Assembly (NCBI GenBank): GCA_016185345.1
Contig: JACPNS010000022.1
Location: 62,001 to 126,000 of the forward strand
Direction: 5' to 3'
DNA length: 64,000 bases
From: Solirubrobacterales bacterium
Lineage (GTDB): Bacteria > Actinomycetota > Thermoleophilia > Solirubrobacterales > JACPNS01
The translations under genes were made by a program, and so were the position numbers. The notes under the pieces were generated by a model, which saw only the letters and a list, made by a program, of their open reading frames with translations, searched no databases and was not told where the DNA came from. Shown piece after piece: positions 32,361 to 42,901 of this stretch (position 1 is its first letter; each line of letters begins with the position of its first letter).

Positions 32361-35008
32361 GAAGTCTTCTTGGCGGCGGGCTTCTTCTTTGCCGCCGGCT
32401 TCTTCTTCTTGGCCGGCGCCTTCTTCTTGCGCGGGCCAGCTGCTCGGCGATCTGCCAACAACTCGATCGCCCGTTCCCAGGTGAGGGTCTCAACGTCGTC
32501 GCCCTTGCGCAGCGACGCGTTGGTCTCGCCGTCGGTGACGTAAGGGCCGAAGCGCCCGTCCTTCATCACGATCGGCTTCTCGTTTGTGGGATCGGGTTTG
32601 TCAAAGGACTTCAGAGGTGGCTTGGCCTGACGCCCATACTTCTTGGGCTCGGCGTAGATCTTCAGCGCGTCTTCCTCGGTGATCGTGAGCAACTGTTCCT
32701 CGGTCTCGAGCGAACGTGAGTCCGTGCCCATCTTCAGGTACGGGCCATAGCGGCCGTTCTGAGCGGTGATTTCCACGCCATCCGCGCCCTTGCCGACGAC
32801 GCGGGGCAGGCTCAGGAGCTTGATCGCATCTTCGAGCGTGACGGTGTCGAGGTCCATGTCCTTGAAAAGGCTTGCGGTGCGCGGCTTGTCTGCCTTTTTC
32901 GCGCCCTCGGGCAGCGCCTCGGTGATGTACGGGCCAAAGCGGCCGTTGCGGGCGGTGATCAGAAGGCCAGTGTCGGGGTGCTTGCCAAGCTCGCGCTCGA
33001 CGCCGGCCGGCTTCAGAAGCAATTCCTTCGCCACTTCCAGAGTCAGCTCGTCGGGCGGCATGTCCTCGGGCACGTTCGAACGCGTCGGGACTTCTTCGCC
33101 CTTGTCGTTCTTGACCATCGGCAGGCCCTCGACATACGGGCCGTAACGGCCAACGCGCACGTTGACACCATCGCCGAGCGGGAAGGTTGAAAGGTCTCGG
33201 GCGTCAATGTCGCCGAGGTCCTCGACCAAGTTCTTCAGGCCAGTGTCGCCTTCGCCCTCGCCAGACCAAAAGCTTTGGAGGACGTCGATGCGCTGCTCGT
33301 CGCCGCGCGAGACCTTGTCGAGCACGCTCTCGAGCTCGGCCGTGAAGTCGTAGTTGACCAGGCGCCCGAAGTGCTCTTCCATCAGACGCGTCGCGGAGAA
33401 CGCGATCCACGCGGGAACGAGCGCCGTGCCCTTCTTGTAGACGTAGCCCCGGTCCTGGATCGTCGAGACGATCGAGGCGTAAGTGGAGGGACGACCGATC
33501 GAGCGCTCTTCAAGCTCCTTGATCAGGGAGGCCTCGGTGTAGCGGGCGGGCGGCTTGGTCTCGTGGCCGACCGATTCGAGATCTGAAGCTGTGACGGCGT
33601 CGCCCTCGTCGACGTTCGGGAGCTTGGTCTGCGTGTCGTCGCTGGCGTCGCCCTCGGACTCTTCGACATAGGCCTTGAGGAAACCGTGGAAGGTGATCGT
33701 GCGGCCGCTCGCGCCGAACTCGGCGTCTTCGCCGGTGGCCGCGGTGGCTGCGATGCGGATCGAGACGGTGTTGCCCTTGGCGTCCTTCATCTGCGAGGCG
33801 ACGGTGCGCTTCCAGATCAATTCGTAGAGGCGCTGCTCGTCGCCGTGCAAGCCAACTTCCTTGGGCGTGCGGAAGTTCTCGCCGGCCGGGCGGATCGCTT
33901 CGTGCGCTTCCTGGGCGTTGGCGCTCTGGCCGGAGTAAACGCGCGGCGAATCCGGCAGGTATTCGCCGCCATAAAGCTCAGTGACCTGCGCGCGCGCGGC
34001 GCGCACAGCGGTCTCGGAAAGCGTGACCGAGTCGGTACGCATATAAGTGATGTATCCACCTTCATACAGGCGCTGGGCGACCTGCATTGTGCGAGCTGGC
34101 GAGAAGCCGAACTTGCCGGATGCCTCGTGCTGCAGGGTGGTGGTGCGGAAAGGCGCGTACGGCTTGCGCGAGTACGGCTTGCTCTCGACCGAACGGATCG
34201 AGAAGTCCTGCTCCTTCAGGCCGGCGGCGAGCTTTGAGGCCGCGGCCCCGTCGAGATGCGCGACGCCTTCGGCAGTCAGTTCTCCGGCGTTGTTGAAGCT
34301 CGATCCGCTGGCGACGCGTTTGCCGTCAACTGCGACCAGCTTGGCGACGAACGCGCGTGGGTCGTGGCCCTCGCCGGCGTCGAAGGTGGCTTCGAGATCC
34401 CAGTAGGAGGCAACGCGGAAGGCAATCCGAACGCGCTCGCGCTCGACGACCAGGCGGGTGGCAACCGACTGCACACGGCCGGCGGAAAGACCACTCATGA
34501 TCTTCTTCCAGAGCACCGGGCTGACCTCGTAGCCGTAAAGACGGTCGAGGATGCGGCGGGTCTCCTGCGCGTCGACGAGGTGCATGTCGACATCTCGCGG
34601 ATTGGCGATCGCGTGCTGGACGGCCTCTTTGGTGATCTCGTTGAAGACGATTCGGCGGACCGGAACCTTGGGCTTGAGCTCGTCGAGCAGGTGCCATGCG
34701 ATCGCCTCGCCCTCACGGTCCTCATCTGTTGCGAGTACGAGTTCGTCCGCGTTCTTCAGCAGCGACTTCAGCTTGGCGATCTGCTTCTTCTTGTCCGCGG
34801 AGACGACGTAGATCGGCTCGAAGTTCTCGTCGATGTTGACGCCGAGGCGAGCCCAGGGCTTGCCTGCGTAGGCGGCCGGAACTTCGTCGGCGCCACGCGG
34901 AAGATCGCGGATGTGGCCAACGGAAGAGTCCACCACGTAGTCTTCGCCGAGGTACCCGGCGATGCTTTTGACCTTGTTTGGTGATTCAACGATTACGAGC
35001 TTTGACAC
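32357..35008 (-). CDS. topA: DNA topoisomerase I (type IA)
   Basis: The protein has 883 residues from GTG 35008 (MSKLVIVESPNKVKSIAGYL). The Toprim metal motif ATDEDREGEAIAWHL lies near residue 96. The catalytic tyrosine lies in GGYITYMRTDS near 320. The C-terminus lacks zinc fingers and has four GRxGPY repeats and a Lys/Ala/Pro-rich tail, the actinobacterial form. It relaxes negative supercoils. It lies on the minus strand between two related secreted-protein genes, inside the split ribosomal series. Confidence 0.97.
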   Translation of the reverse strand: MSKLVIVESPNKVKSIAGYLGEDYVVDSSVGHIRDLPRGADEVPAAYAGKPWARLGVNIDENFEPIYVVSADKKKQIAKLKSLLKNADELVLATDEDREGEAIAWHLLDELKPKVPVRRIVFNEITKEAVQHAIANPRDVDMHLVDAQETRRILDRLYGYEVSPVLWKKIMSGLSAGRVQSVATRLVVERERVRIAFRVASYWDLEATFDAGEGHDPRAFVAKLVAVDGKRVASGSSFNNAGELTAEGVAHLDGAAASKLAAGLKEQDFSIRSVESKPYSRKPYAPFRTTTLQHEASGKFGFSPARTMQVAQRLYEGGYITYMRTDSVTLSETAVRAARAQVTELYGGEYLPDSPRVYSGQSANAQEAHEAIRPAGENFRTPKEVGLHGDEQRLYELIWKRTVASQMKDAKGNTVSIRIAATAATGEDAEFGASGRTITFHGFLKAYVEESEGDASDDTQTKLPNVDEGDAVTASDLESVGHETKPPARYTEASLIKELEERSIGRPSTYASIVSTIQDRGYVYKKGTALVPAWIAFSATRLMEEHFGRLVNYDFTAELESVLDKVSRGDEQRIDVLQSFWSGEGEGDTGLKNLVEDLGDIDARDLSTFPLGDGVNVRVGRYGPYVEGLPMVKNDKGEEVPTRSNVPEDMPPDELTLEVAKELLLKPAGVERELGKHPDTGLLITARNGRFGPYITEALPEGAKKADKPRTASLFKDMDLDTVTLEDAIKLLSLPRVVGKGADGVEITAQNGRYGPYLKMGTDSRSLETEEQLLTITEEDALKIYAEPKKYGRQAKPPLKSFDKPDPTNEKPIVMKDGRFGPYVTDGETNASLRKGDDVETLTWERAIELLADRRAAGPRKKKAPAKKKKPAAKKKPAAKKTS

Positions 35009-35129
35009 GTGGTGGACCGTAGCGCCTGGCCCCGCGGCAAGCGGAACCACTGGTTTCGCAAGTGCTCCGATCCTTACTTTTGTCTAGCGCGATTCAAGCG
35101 TCATTACTCATCGGTCGATCCCATTTTCA

Positions 35130-38100
35130 ATGAGATTTCGCAGGTTCTTCGCCACTTCCGTGCTGGCGATGGGAATTGGCATGTCCATGGGGGCAGTGCC
35201 GGCGTCCGCAGCACCTTCATCCGACACTTTTGCGAGTGCCGGAGCGATCGATATCGCCGGGACCCGCGGGACCACGGCCTCAGATCTGGACACCGGAACA
35301 CGCGAAACCGGTGAGCCCACAGTGCCAGGTTCGAGCACCGCGTTCACCAAGTGGTGGCGGTACATACCTGCGAGCAACGGATTCGTGCGCTTCTCCACCT
35401 GCTCGCCGACTGGAATGAATCCGGTTCCGGGAATGTCGCTCGGTCTTTACACCGGCACCCAGGTCAACCTACTTACGACTGTCTCCCAGGCGACCAACAA
35501 CTGTCCGGCCGGCTACGAGAACGCCGTGCTTGGGCCAGTGGCGGTCACTGCGGGCACCTACTACTACCTGCAGATGGGCGGCGCCAGCACGATTCCGGTC
35601 GGCGAGGGCGACTTCAACCTCACGCTCGACTTCAACACCGCCGTTCCAGCCAACGACAACTGGGCCAGCGCGACTGTGATCAGCGGCGGCCTCCCGCAGA
35701 ACTTCTCCGCGAACAACGGACTTGCGACCGTCGAGGTGAATGAGCCTCGCTCGGATGCGAACAACGAGCGCCAAACGCTCTGGTATCGCTGGACGGCTAC
35801 GGCCAACGGCACCATCTCCGTGAACAACTGCAGCTCGGTCCCGGAATCGAATATGGACTCACGGATCAGCGTGTTCACCGGCTCATCGCCCGTGGTCGCC
35901 ACTGACATGTCATTCGTGGATGACAACGACAACGGCTGTACCGGGGCTGCATCAAACATGAGTCGCGTGTACGTGCCGGTGATCAACGGCACGAGCTACT
36001 GGATCAAGCTTTCGAACAATGGGAGCGTGAACTACGGCTTTCCGTACTCGCTTCAGCTCAAGTGGGTCACGACCCCCGAGAACGGCTTGGTTCCGTCGAT
36101 GTACCCGACACGCTTCAAGCCTGGGACGACCGTGAACGTCGACTTCGATGGAGCCTGGGGCGGCTTCCCCACCCCGACCTACGCACGCCAGTGGCGCCTC
36201 TGCGACGCGGCAGGGGCTTCCTGCGCGAACATCTCCGGCGCGACGGGCACGAGCTACACGCCGGTCGTCGGCGACATCGGCAAGACGCTCGTCCTACAGG
36301 TCACGGCAACCAACAGCAACGGTTCAACGAGCGCGTCGAGTGCGCCTTCCGAGGTGATCGACAACACGCCGGCCAACGACCTCTGGGCCAACCGCGTAAA
36401 TCTCGGCACTGGCTCGACGATCAGCTATTCGGACGACAACAACTGGGCGACCAACAGCGAGTCCGGCGAGCCGGCGATCGGCATATTCGCCGCGCGCAAC
36501 ACCGTCTGGTATCGCTGGACCCCGGCGACCAGCGGCGACTACGTGATCAACAACTGCCTGGGCGGACCGCCCGGCCTTGACTTTCTCGATCTGATGATCG
36601 GAATCCGCACCGGCACGACTTCGTTGGGCACGACAACCGAGGTTGGCTCGAAGGACGACGGTTGCGGCCCTTCGCATCCCTACCGCACATCGATGCTCTT
36701 CTCGGCGACCGCTGGCACGAACTACTCGATCGAGGTCGCGAGCAAGTCCGCGGGCATGACCGGCGCCTACACGCTTTCGATAGCGCCGGTCGGCGATCCC
36801 GTAGTGACGGTCCAGCCGTCCGTCACTGGAACCGCGGCGCCCGGCGGAAGGCTGAATCTTGACGTGGGCGACTGGATCAGTCCGAGCAACATCGTGCCCG
36901 AGATCCACTGGTTCGCATGCAATGCTTCCGGTCTCAGCTGCGTGGACACGGGCTTGTCCGGATCGGCCTTCGACGTTCAGGGATCTCACGCGGGTGGCAC
37001 GATCAAGGCGACGGTCACCCTGAGCAATCCGTACGGGACAGTAACGTCCTCCGCGCTCTCTGATGTGATCGCGCAGGACACGGACGGTGATGGAATTCTC
37101 GACGGCTCAGACACCTGCCCGAGCGTCGCGGGCACCAAGCCCAACGGCTGCCTACCCAGCGACATCGTCGGCACCGCGGTTCCGACGATCAGTGGGAACC
37201 TCGTGACGGGCCAGACATTGACTTCGAGCACCGGAACCTGGACCGTGAACAACGATCCGCTCGGCTACACGCTGGCCTACCAGTGGCAGCGCTGCAGTGA
37301 CGCGACACCGGGGAGTTGCTCGAACATCGGCGGTGCGACCAGCCCAACCTACGTGCTCGTGACCGGAGATCTTGCGAAGACGATCCGCGTGGCGGTGACC
37401 GCGACCAACGCAGATGACACTGCACAGCAATATTCCCTCAACAGCGGTTTTGTCACTGCGCCGCCTGCGCCGCCGGCCAACACGACGCCGCCTGCCGTGA
37501 GCGGAAACAAGGTGGTCGGCCAAACGCTTTCGACCACGAACGGCACCTGGACTCCGGCCGGGGTGAGCTTCACCTACGAGTGGCTGCGCTGCAACGACAC
37601 GACTATCGGCTCCTGCTTGGCGATCTCAAGCCAGACAGGCAACACCTACACGCTGGCAGCATCCGACCTTGGCAGGTACATCCGCTCGCGCGTCACCGGC
37701 GCAAACGTCTCCGGATCTCTGCCGATCGCCTCGGCCGCCACCGCGATCGTTCTCGGTGACGCTGACGGCGACGGCGTTCCCGACGTGAACGACGACTGCC
37801 CGACCGAGGCCGGTCCGCGAGCGAACGGCTGCCTGCCGAGCGACATCGTCGGTGCAGGCATCCCGACGATCGCAGGCCCGCCCACAGTCGGACAGACTTT
37901 GAACAGCAATGAAGGCAGCTGGACCGTGTTGCATGATCCGCTCGGATACACCGCGAGCTACCAGTGGCAGCGCTGCGAGGACGCGACTCCCGCGAGCTGT
38001 TCGAACATCGCCGGGGCGGCTTCCAACACGTACGTGTTGGTCGGCGCTGACTTCGGAAAGCGCGTGCGCGTGAACGTCACCGCGACGAACGCTGACGACA

Positions 38101-41100
38101 CCGCGATGCAGTCTTCGGCCATCTCCAATGTGATCTCTCAGATCCCGGGCAACACTGTTCTTCCTGTGGTTTCAGGCACGCCGCGCGTGACTGCAACTCT
38201 GAGCACGACACAAGGGACCTGGGTTCCCCTCGGTGTGCCACTGACCAACTCTTGGCTGCGCTGCAATGACAGCGTCTCGGTGGTTTCGTGCTCGTTGATC
38301 CCCAGTCAGACCGGTGCGACTTACACGTTGGTTCCCGCCGACAATGGCAAATACATTCGCTCACGCGTGACCGGCAGCAACGGCGCCGGCACAACGGAGG
38401 CCGAATCGCCGCCGAGCGCGATCGTGATAACTGACGGCGATGCCGATGGTGTACCCGACGGATCCGACATCTGCCCCGCCCAGGCAGGGACGAAGCCGAA
38501 CGGCTGCCTGCCGAGCGACATCGTTGGCACCGCTGCTCCGACGCTGAGCGGCACGCTGACCGTCGGTCAGACGATTGCTTCGGGCCCGGGCTCCTGGAAC
38601 GTTCTCAACGATCCGCTCGGCTACTCGCTCGGCTATCAGTGGCAGCGCTGTGACGACGCAACAACCGCCAGCTGCTCAAACATCTCGCTGGCGACCGGCG
38701 GCACCTACGTACTGACCGCCGCTGACTACGGCAAGCGCGTGCGAGTGATCGTCACCGCGTCCAACGCCGACGACATGGCTGTCCAGTCCTCGGCGATCTC
38801 CAACGTCGTTTCACAGGTTCCCGCCAACATTGGCGCGCCGACCGTGACCGGCTCGGCCATCGTGGGGCAGGTTCTCACGGCCAGTCAGGGAACGTGGACG
38901 CCCGGCGATGCGGCACTCACGAACGCCTGGCTACGCTGCAACGACACGACCATCGGATCGTGCTCTGTGATCGCAGGTCAGACCGGAACGACCTACACGC
39001 TCGTTGCGGCAGACGACGGCAAGTACATCCGTATCCGCGTGACCGGCACGACTTCCGCGAGCAGCGTGGATGCGAACTCGGTGTCGACGGCCCAGGTGAT
39101 CACGGTTCTGGATGGCGATGGGGATGGCAACCCGGACTCGACCGACGTGTGTCCCACGGAAGCGAGCGCAAGACCGAACGGCTGCCCACTGTCCGACATC
39201 GTCGGCAACGGAATACCCACCGTCAGCGGCACACTGAAGGTCAGCAACACCGTCAGCTCCACGACCGGAAGCTGGACGGTCCTCTACGACCCGCTCGGCT
39301 ACACGCTCACGTATCAATGGCAGCGCTGCGACACCGCTTCAACAGCAAGCTGCACGAACATCACCGGCGCAACGGCCAGCACACGCGCGCTCGTCGCTGC
39401 CGACTACGGCAAGAGGGTGCGTGTGAACGTGACCGCCACCAACGCGCACGACACCGAAACGCAGGCTTCTGCGATCTCAAGTGTGATCTCTCAAGTACCC
39501 ACCAACTCGGTGCTGCCTTTGGTCACTGGAACCACGCGCGTAGGCAACGCCCTGAACGGCAGCACAGGAACCTGGACCCCGGCCGACGCGTCATTCGCCC
39601 GCCAGTGGCTCCGCTGCACAACAACTTCGATCGGATCGTGCTCGCCGATCGGCAGCGCGACGAGCGCCAGCTACACACTGGTTGCCGCCGACAGCGCCAA
39701 CTACATCCGTCTTCAGGTCAGCGGCACCGCCGGGACAGACACAGTCGCGGTCACTTCAGCGGCCACCGCTCAGGTGTTCACCGACAGCGACAACGACGGC
39801 GTCGTTGATGCTTCGGATGCCTGCCCGGCCGAAGCCGGCACCAAGCCCAACGGCTGCTTGCCCAGCGACATCGTTGGCGCTGGCATCCCGACGATCAGCG
39901 GCGTCCTTGCGACCGGGCAGACGATCAGTTCGACGCCCGGCAGCTGGAACGTCCTGAACGATCAGCTCGGGTACACCCTCAGCTACCAGTGGCAACGCTG
40001 TGACGACGCAACAACCGCCAGCTGCTCAAACGTCTCGCTGGCGACCGGCGGCACCTACGTACTGACCGCCGCTGACTACGGCAAGCGCGTTCGCCTCAAC
40101 GTGACCGCCAGCAACGCCGACGACACCGCGATCCAGTCTTCAGCGATTTCCGGACTCGTCTCGCAAGTGCCGCTCAATGGTGCGCTGCCGACCATCTTGG
40201 GAACCGCACGCGTCGGTCAGACGCTGACCGGAGTGCAGGGCAGTTGGACTCCTGCGGACGCCACGCTCGCAAACCTCTGGCTGCGCTGCACAACAACTTC
40301 GGTCGCTTCCTGCTCGCCGATCGCAGGCCAGACTGGGAATACCTACACGCTGGTCGCAGCCGACGACGGCCAGTACATCCGCATCAGGGTGACCGCGACG
40401 ACAATCGCTGGCTCGGTCCTGGCGAACTCAAATCAGACCAGCCAGATCGTGACCGACAACGACAACGACGGCGTCGTAGACGGCTCCGACGCGTGCCTCG
40501 GCGAAACCGGCACCAAGCCCAACGGCTGCTTGCCGAGTGACATCGTTGGCGCCGGCGTGCCGACGATCAGCGGCGACCTTGTCGTTGGTCAGACGATGAG
40601 TTCGACCAATGGAACTTGGAACGTCCTGTATGACCAACTCAGCTATACGCTGACCCGTCAGTGGCAGCGCTGCGACGACGCGACCGCAGGGAGCTGCTCG
40701 AACATCGGCGGCGCAACCGCAGCCACCTACGCGCTGACCGCGAGCGACCTCGGCAAGCGCGTACGTGTGGTCGTCACTGCGACAAACGCAGATGACACCG
40801 CGAGCCAGTCCTCAACGATCAGCTCAGCCGTAATCGCGGCGAACTCGCCGCCCGTCAACAACGTCGCCCCAGCGATCAGCGGTACGGCCGAGGTCGGCAA
40901 GAGCCTGACGGCCGAGGGCACGAGCGACGACTGGACACCCGCTAGCGCCACCCTCGCCTACGCCTGGTTGCGCTGCACCGACAACGCGAGCGAAGCCAGC
41001 TGCTCGGCGATCGGATCGGCCGCCACTTCAACCTACGCACTCGTTGCGGCAGATTCCGACAACTACATTCGGGTTCGTGTGACGGCAACCGCCAATGCGC

Positions 41101-41546
41101 TCACAACCGAGATCGTCTCGGCCGCCAGCGCGAAGATCGCCACCCCGACAATCGTCGCCCCGCCGCCAGCCACGCCGCCGCCGGTCGGCCCGAACCCGGC
41201 GACGATCAGCGGCCCCACAAGCCTGAAGTCCCTCAAGCCGAGCAGGACCGGCGTGGTCACGTTCTCGAAAGTCTCGGTCTACTGCGGATCGAAGTCAACC
41301 GGAAGCTGCACGGGCACCGCTGTCCTGACCGGAAAGATCGGCGGCAAGGCAAAGACTCTCGGCACACTCAAGCTCTCGAATCTGAAAGGTGGCGGTCGCA
41401 TCATCGCCATGAAGCTGAGCAGGGCCGCGCAGAAGGTTTTGAAGAAGAAGCCGATCAAGGCGCAGCTCGCGATCACCTACACCGCGCCCGGCTTCACCCC
41501 GCTCAACTATACGGGCAAAGTCACGCTAAAAAAGCCCAAGAAATAG
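35130..41546 (+). CDS. Giant secreted repeat protein with TSP3-like and Ig-like modules
   Basis: The protein has 2138 residues with a signal peptide (MRFRRFFATSVLAMGIGMSM, then GAVPASA). The first 660 residues hold sandwich domains with LWYRWT and VWYRWT strands, related to the 564-residue protein. From about residue 650 come six repeats of 224-227 residues. Each holds a thrombospondin-3-like calcium loop (DTDGDGILDGSDTCP form), the phrase NGCLPSDIVG, and two Ig-like modules with QWQRC...C and WLRC...C cysteine pairs. The end is a Lys-rich domain with GSCTGT. No LPXTG or membrane anchor is present. It is probably an extracellular adhesin or wall protein; the ligand is unknown. There is no clear Shine-Dalgarno sequence. 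Confidence 0.85.
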   Translation: MRFRRFFATSVLAMGIGMSMGAVPASAAPSSDTFASAGAIDIAGTRGTTASDLDTGTRETGEPTVPGSSTAFTKWWRYIPASNGFVRFSTCSPTGMNPVPGMSLGLYTGTQVNLLTTVSQATNNCPAGYENAVLGPVAVTAGTYYYLQMGGASTIPVGEGDFNLTLDFNTAVPANDNWASATVISGGLPQNFSANNGLATVEVNEPRSDANNERQTLWYRWTATANGTISVNNCSSVPESNMDSRISVFTGSSPVVATDMSFVDDNDNGCTGAASNMSRVYVPVINGTSYWIKLSNNGSVNYGFPYSLQLKWVTTPENGLVPSMYPTRFKPGTTVNVDFDGAWGGFPTPTYARQWRLCDAAGASCANISGATGTSYTPVVGDIGKTLVLQVTATNSNGSTSASSAPSEVIDNTPANDLWANRVNLGTGSTISYSDDNNWATNSESGEPAIGIFAARNTVWYRWTPATSGDYVINNCLGGPPGLDFLDLMIGIRTGTTSLGTTTEVGSKDDGCGPSHPYRTSMLFSATAGTNYSIEVASKSAGMTGAYTLSIAPVGDPVVTVQPSVTGTAAPGGRLNLDVGDWISPSNIVPEIHWFACNASGLSCVDTGLSGSAFDVQGSHAGGTIKATVTLSNPYGTVTSSALSDVIAQDTDGDGILDGSDTCPSVAGTKPNGCLPSDIVGTAVPTISGNLVTGQTLTSSTGTWTVNNDPLGYTLAYQWQRCSDATPGSCSNIGGATSPTYVLVTGDLAKTIRVAVTATNADDTAQQYSLNSGFVTAPPAPPANTTPPAVSGNKVVGQTLSTTNGTWTPAGVSFTYEWLRCNDTTIGSCLAISSQTGNTYTLAASDLGRYIRSRVTGANVSGSLPIASAATAIVLGDADGDGVPDVNDDCPTEAGPRANGCLPSDIVGAGIPTIAGPPTVGQTLNSNEGSWTVLHDPLGYTASYQWQRCEDATPASCSNIAGAASNTYVLVGADFGKRVRVNVTATNADDTAMQSSAISNVISQIPGNTVLPVVSGTPRVTATLSTTQGTWVPLGVPLTNSWLRCNDSVSVVSCSLIPSQTGATYTLVPADNGKYIRSRVTGSNGAGTTEAESPPSAIVITDGDADGVPDGSDICPAQAGTKPNGCLPSDIVGTAAPTLSGTLTVGQTIASGPGSWNVLNDPLGYSLGYQWQRCDDATTASCSNISLATGGTYVLTAADYGKRVRVIVTASNADDMAVQSSAISNVVSQVPANIGAPTVTGSAIVGQVLTASQGTWTPGDAALTNAWLRCNDTTIGSCSVIAGQTGTTYTLVAADDGKYIRIRVTGTTSASSVDANSVSTAQVITVLDGDGDGNPDSTDVCPTEASARPNGCPLSDIVGNGIPTVSGTLKVSNTVSSTTGSWTVLYDPLGYTLTYQWQRCDTASTASCTNITGATASTRALVAADYGKRVRVNVTATNAHDTETQASAISSVISQVPTNSVLPLVTGTTRVGNALNGSTGTWTPADASFARQWLRCTTTSIGSCSPIGSATSASYTLVAADSANYIRLQVSGTAGTDTVAVTSAATAQVFTDSDNDGVVDASDACPAEAGTKPNGCLPSDIVGAGIPTISGVLATGQTISSTPGSWNVLNDQLGYTLSYQWQRCDDATTASCSNVSLATGGTYVLTAADYGKRVRLNVTASNADDTAIQSSAISGLVSQVPLNGALPTILGTARVGQTLTGVQGSWTPADATLANLWLRCTTTSVASCSPIAGQTGNTYTLVAADDGQYIRIRVTATTIAGSVLANSNQTSQIVTDNDNDGVVDGSDACLGETGTKPNGCLPSDIVGAGVPTISGDLVVGQTMSSTNGTWNVLYDQLSYTLTRQWQRCDDATAGSCSNIGGATAATYALTASDLGKRVRVVVTATNADDTASQSSTISSAVIAANSPPVNNVAPAISGTAEVGKSLTAEGTSDDWTPASATLAYAWLRCTDNASEASCSAIGSAATSTYALVAADSDNYIRVRVTATANALTTEIVSAASAKIATPTIVAPPPATPPPVGPNPATISGPTSLKSLKPSRTGVVTFSKVSVYCGSKSTGSCTGTAVLTGKIGGKAKTLGTLKLSNLKGGGRIIAMKLSRAAQKVLKKKPIKAQLAITYTAPGFTPLNYTGKVTLKKPKK
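37080..41150 (+). repeat. Six tandem coding repeats of about 675 bp
   Basis: The GGCTGC of NGCLPSDIVG recurs at 37146, 37827, 38502, 39180, 39852 and 40524, giving spacings of 681, 675, 678, 672 and 672 bp. The 90-bp stretches 38651-38740 and 40001-40090 differ at one base, although the units are otherwise diverged, indicating recent exchange between repeats 3 and 5. Confidence 0.9.
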
Positions 41547-41761
41547 CTTCGCGCAAGCGTTGTATCCACTACTTCACGGGATCAGAACAAGCGACAGGCG
41601 ACTCGGCGGAAATATGACCCCAGAGTTTCCCAGCAGGCACCACCTGCGTCGCAATTGGCCAGAAGTCTCGACGGGCTATCTACCGTGTCCCAGCCCGGAC
41701 AGCCGCCGAAGCGACCGAGGTGGTTCGTTTTGGAAAGCTGCGGCCGCCCCTGGGCAAGGGG

Positions 41762-42478
41762 TTAGGCCGCGGCCTCTTCGCCGATGATGTCGCGGACCTT
41801 GCTGGTGTCGACGCGGATGCCAGGACCCATCGTCGTGGTCAGCGTGATTGTCTCGAGGTACTTGCCCTTGGCCTGTGAGGGCTTTGCGCGGACGATCTCC
41901 TCGATCAGCGTGGCGTAGTTCTCCAGGAGAGCTTCAGCGGTGAAGGAGGCCTTGCCGATCGAGCTGTGCACGATGCCGTGACGGTCCGTGCGGTACTCGA
42001 CCTTTCCGGCCTTCGCGTCTTCAACCGCCTGCTTGACGTTCGGAGTGACGGTGCCGACCTTGGGGTTCGGCATCTTGCCCATCGGCCCGAGCACGCGGCC
42101 GAGCCCACCAACGACCGGCATCATGTCCGGCGCGGCGATCACCACGTCAAAGTCTGAAAGACCCTCTTCCATCTGTTTGGCGAGGTCTTCGGCGCCGACG
42201 TAGTCTGCACCAGCAGCCTCGGCGTCAGAGGCAGCGTCGCCCTTGGCGAACACGGCGACCTTGACCTCTTTGCCCAGGCCCTGCGGGAACGTGATCGTTC
42301 CGCGCAGCTGCTCCTCGGCGTGACGGACGTTCAGACCGGTGCGGATGTGCACTTCTACGGTCTCGTCGAACTTCGCGCGCTGGAAGTCCTTCACACGACT
42401 GATCGCGTCAGCTGGGTCGTATTCCTTCTCGCGGTCAAATGACGCGTACTTCTCGTTGTAATTCTTTCCGTGAGCCAT
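41762..42478 (-). CDS. rplA: 50S ribosomal protein L1
   Basis: This 238-residue protein forms the L1 stalk at the ribosomal E site. It shows DMMPVVGGLGRVLGPMGKMP and the family C-terminus TTTMGPGIRVDTSKV. The ATG directly follows the rplK stop, so the two are coupled. The 215 bp downstream, up to the giant secreted gene, contains only a weak 5-bp hairpin beside the stop and no gene that I can support. Confidence 0.97.
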   Translation of the reverse strand: MAHGKNYNEKYASFDREKEYDPADAISRVKDFQRAKFDETVEVHIRTGLNVRHAEEQLRGTITFPQGLGKEVKVAVFAKGDAASDAEAAGADYVGAEDLAKQMEEGLSDFDVVIAAPDMMPVVGGLGRVLGPMGKMPNPKVGTVTPNVKQAVEDAKAGKVEYRTDRHGIVHSSIGKASFTAEALLENYATLIEEIVRAKPSQAKGKYLETITLTTTMGPGIRVDTSKVRDIIGEEAAA

Positions 42479-42901
42479 CTAGACCACATCTACTCCCATA
42501 GAACGAGCGGTGCCGGCGATGATCTTCGCTGCGGCATCGACGTCGTTTGCGTTCAAATCTTGCATCTTTGTTTCGGCGATCGTGCGGATCTGGGCTTCGG
42601 TGATCGTGCCGACCTTCTCGAGGTGCGGCACGCCTGAACCCTTCTGCAGGTTGATCGCCTGCTTGATCAGCACCGCTGCCGGCGGCGTCTTCGTGATGAA
42701 GGTGAATGAGCGGTCCTCGTAGACGGTGATCTCCACGGGGATCGTCGTTCCGTTGTCCTGCTGCGTCTGGGCGTTGAACGCCTTGCAGAAGTCCATGATG
42801 TTGACGCCGTGCTGACCCAGGGCCGGACCGACCGGCGGTGCCGGGTTGGCCTGTCCGCCAGGGACCTGCAGCTTGATCAGTGTCATTACTTTTTTGGCCA
42901 T
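42479..42901 (-). CDS. rplK: 50S ribosomal protein L11
   Basis: This 140-residue protein binds the GTPase-associated region of 23S r[23 protein letters not shown] and the C-terminal [11 protein letters not shown] are diagnostic. Its ATG shares one base with the nusG stop (TAATG), and its stop abuts the rplA start. Confidence 0.97.
   Translation of the reverse strand: MAKKVMTLIKLQVPGGQANPAPPVGPALGQHGVNIMDFCKAFNAQTQQDNGTTIPVEITVYEDRSFTFITKTPPAAVLIKQAINLQKGSGVPHLEKVGTITEAQIRTIAETKMQDLNANDVDAAAKIIAGTARSMGVDVV

Noticed and set aside
37080-41150. CRISPR-like array because of regular spacing.
   Set aside because: The period of about 675 bp is in frame and codes for protein modules; no short direct repeats with unique spacers exist.
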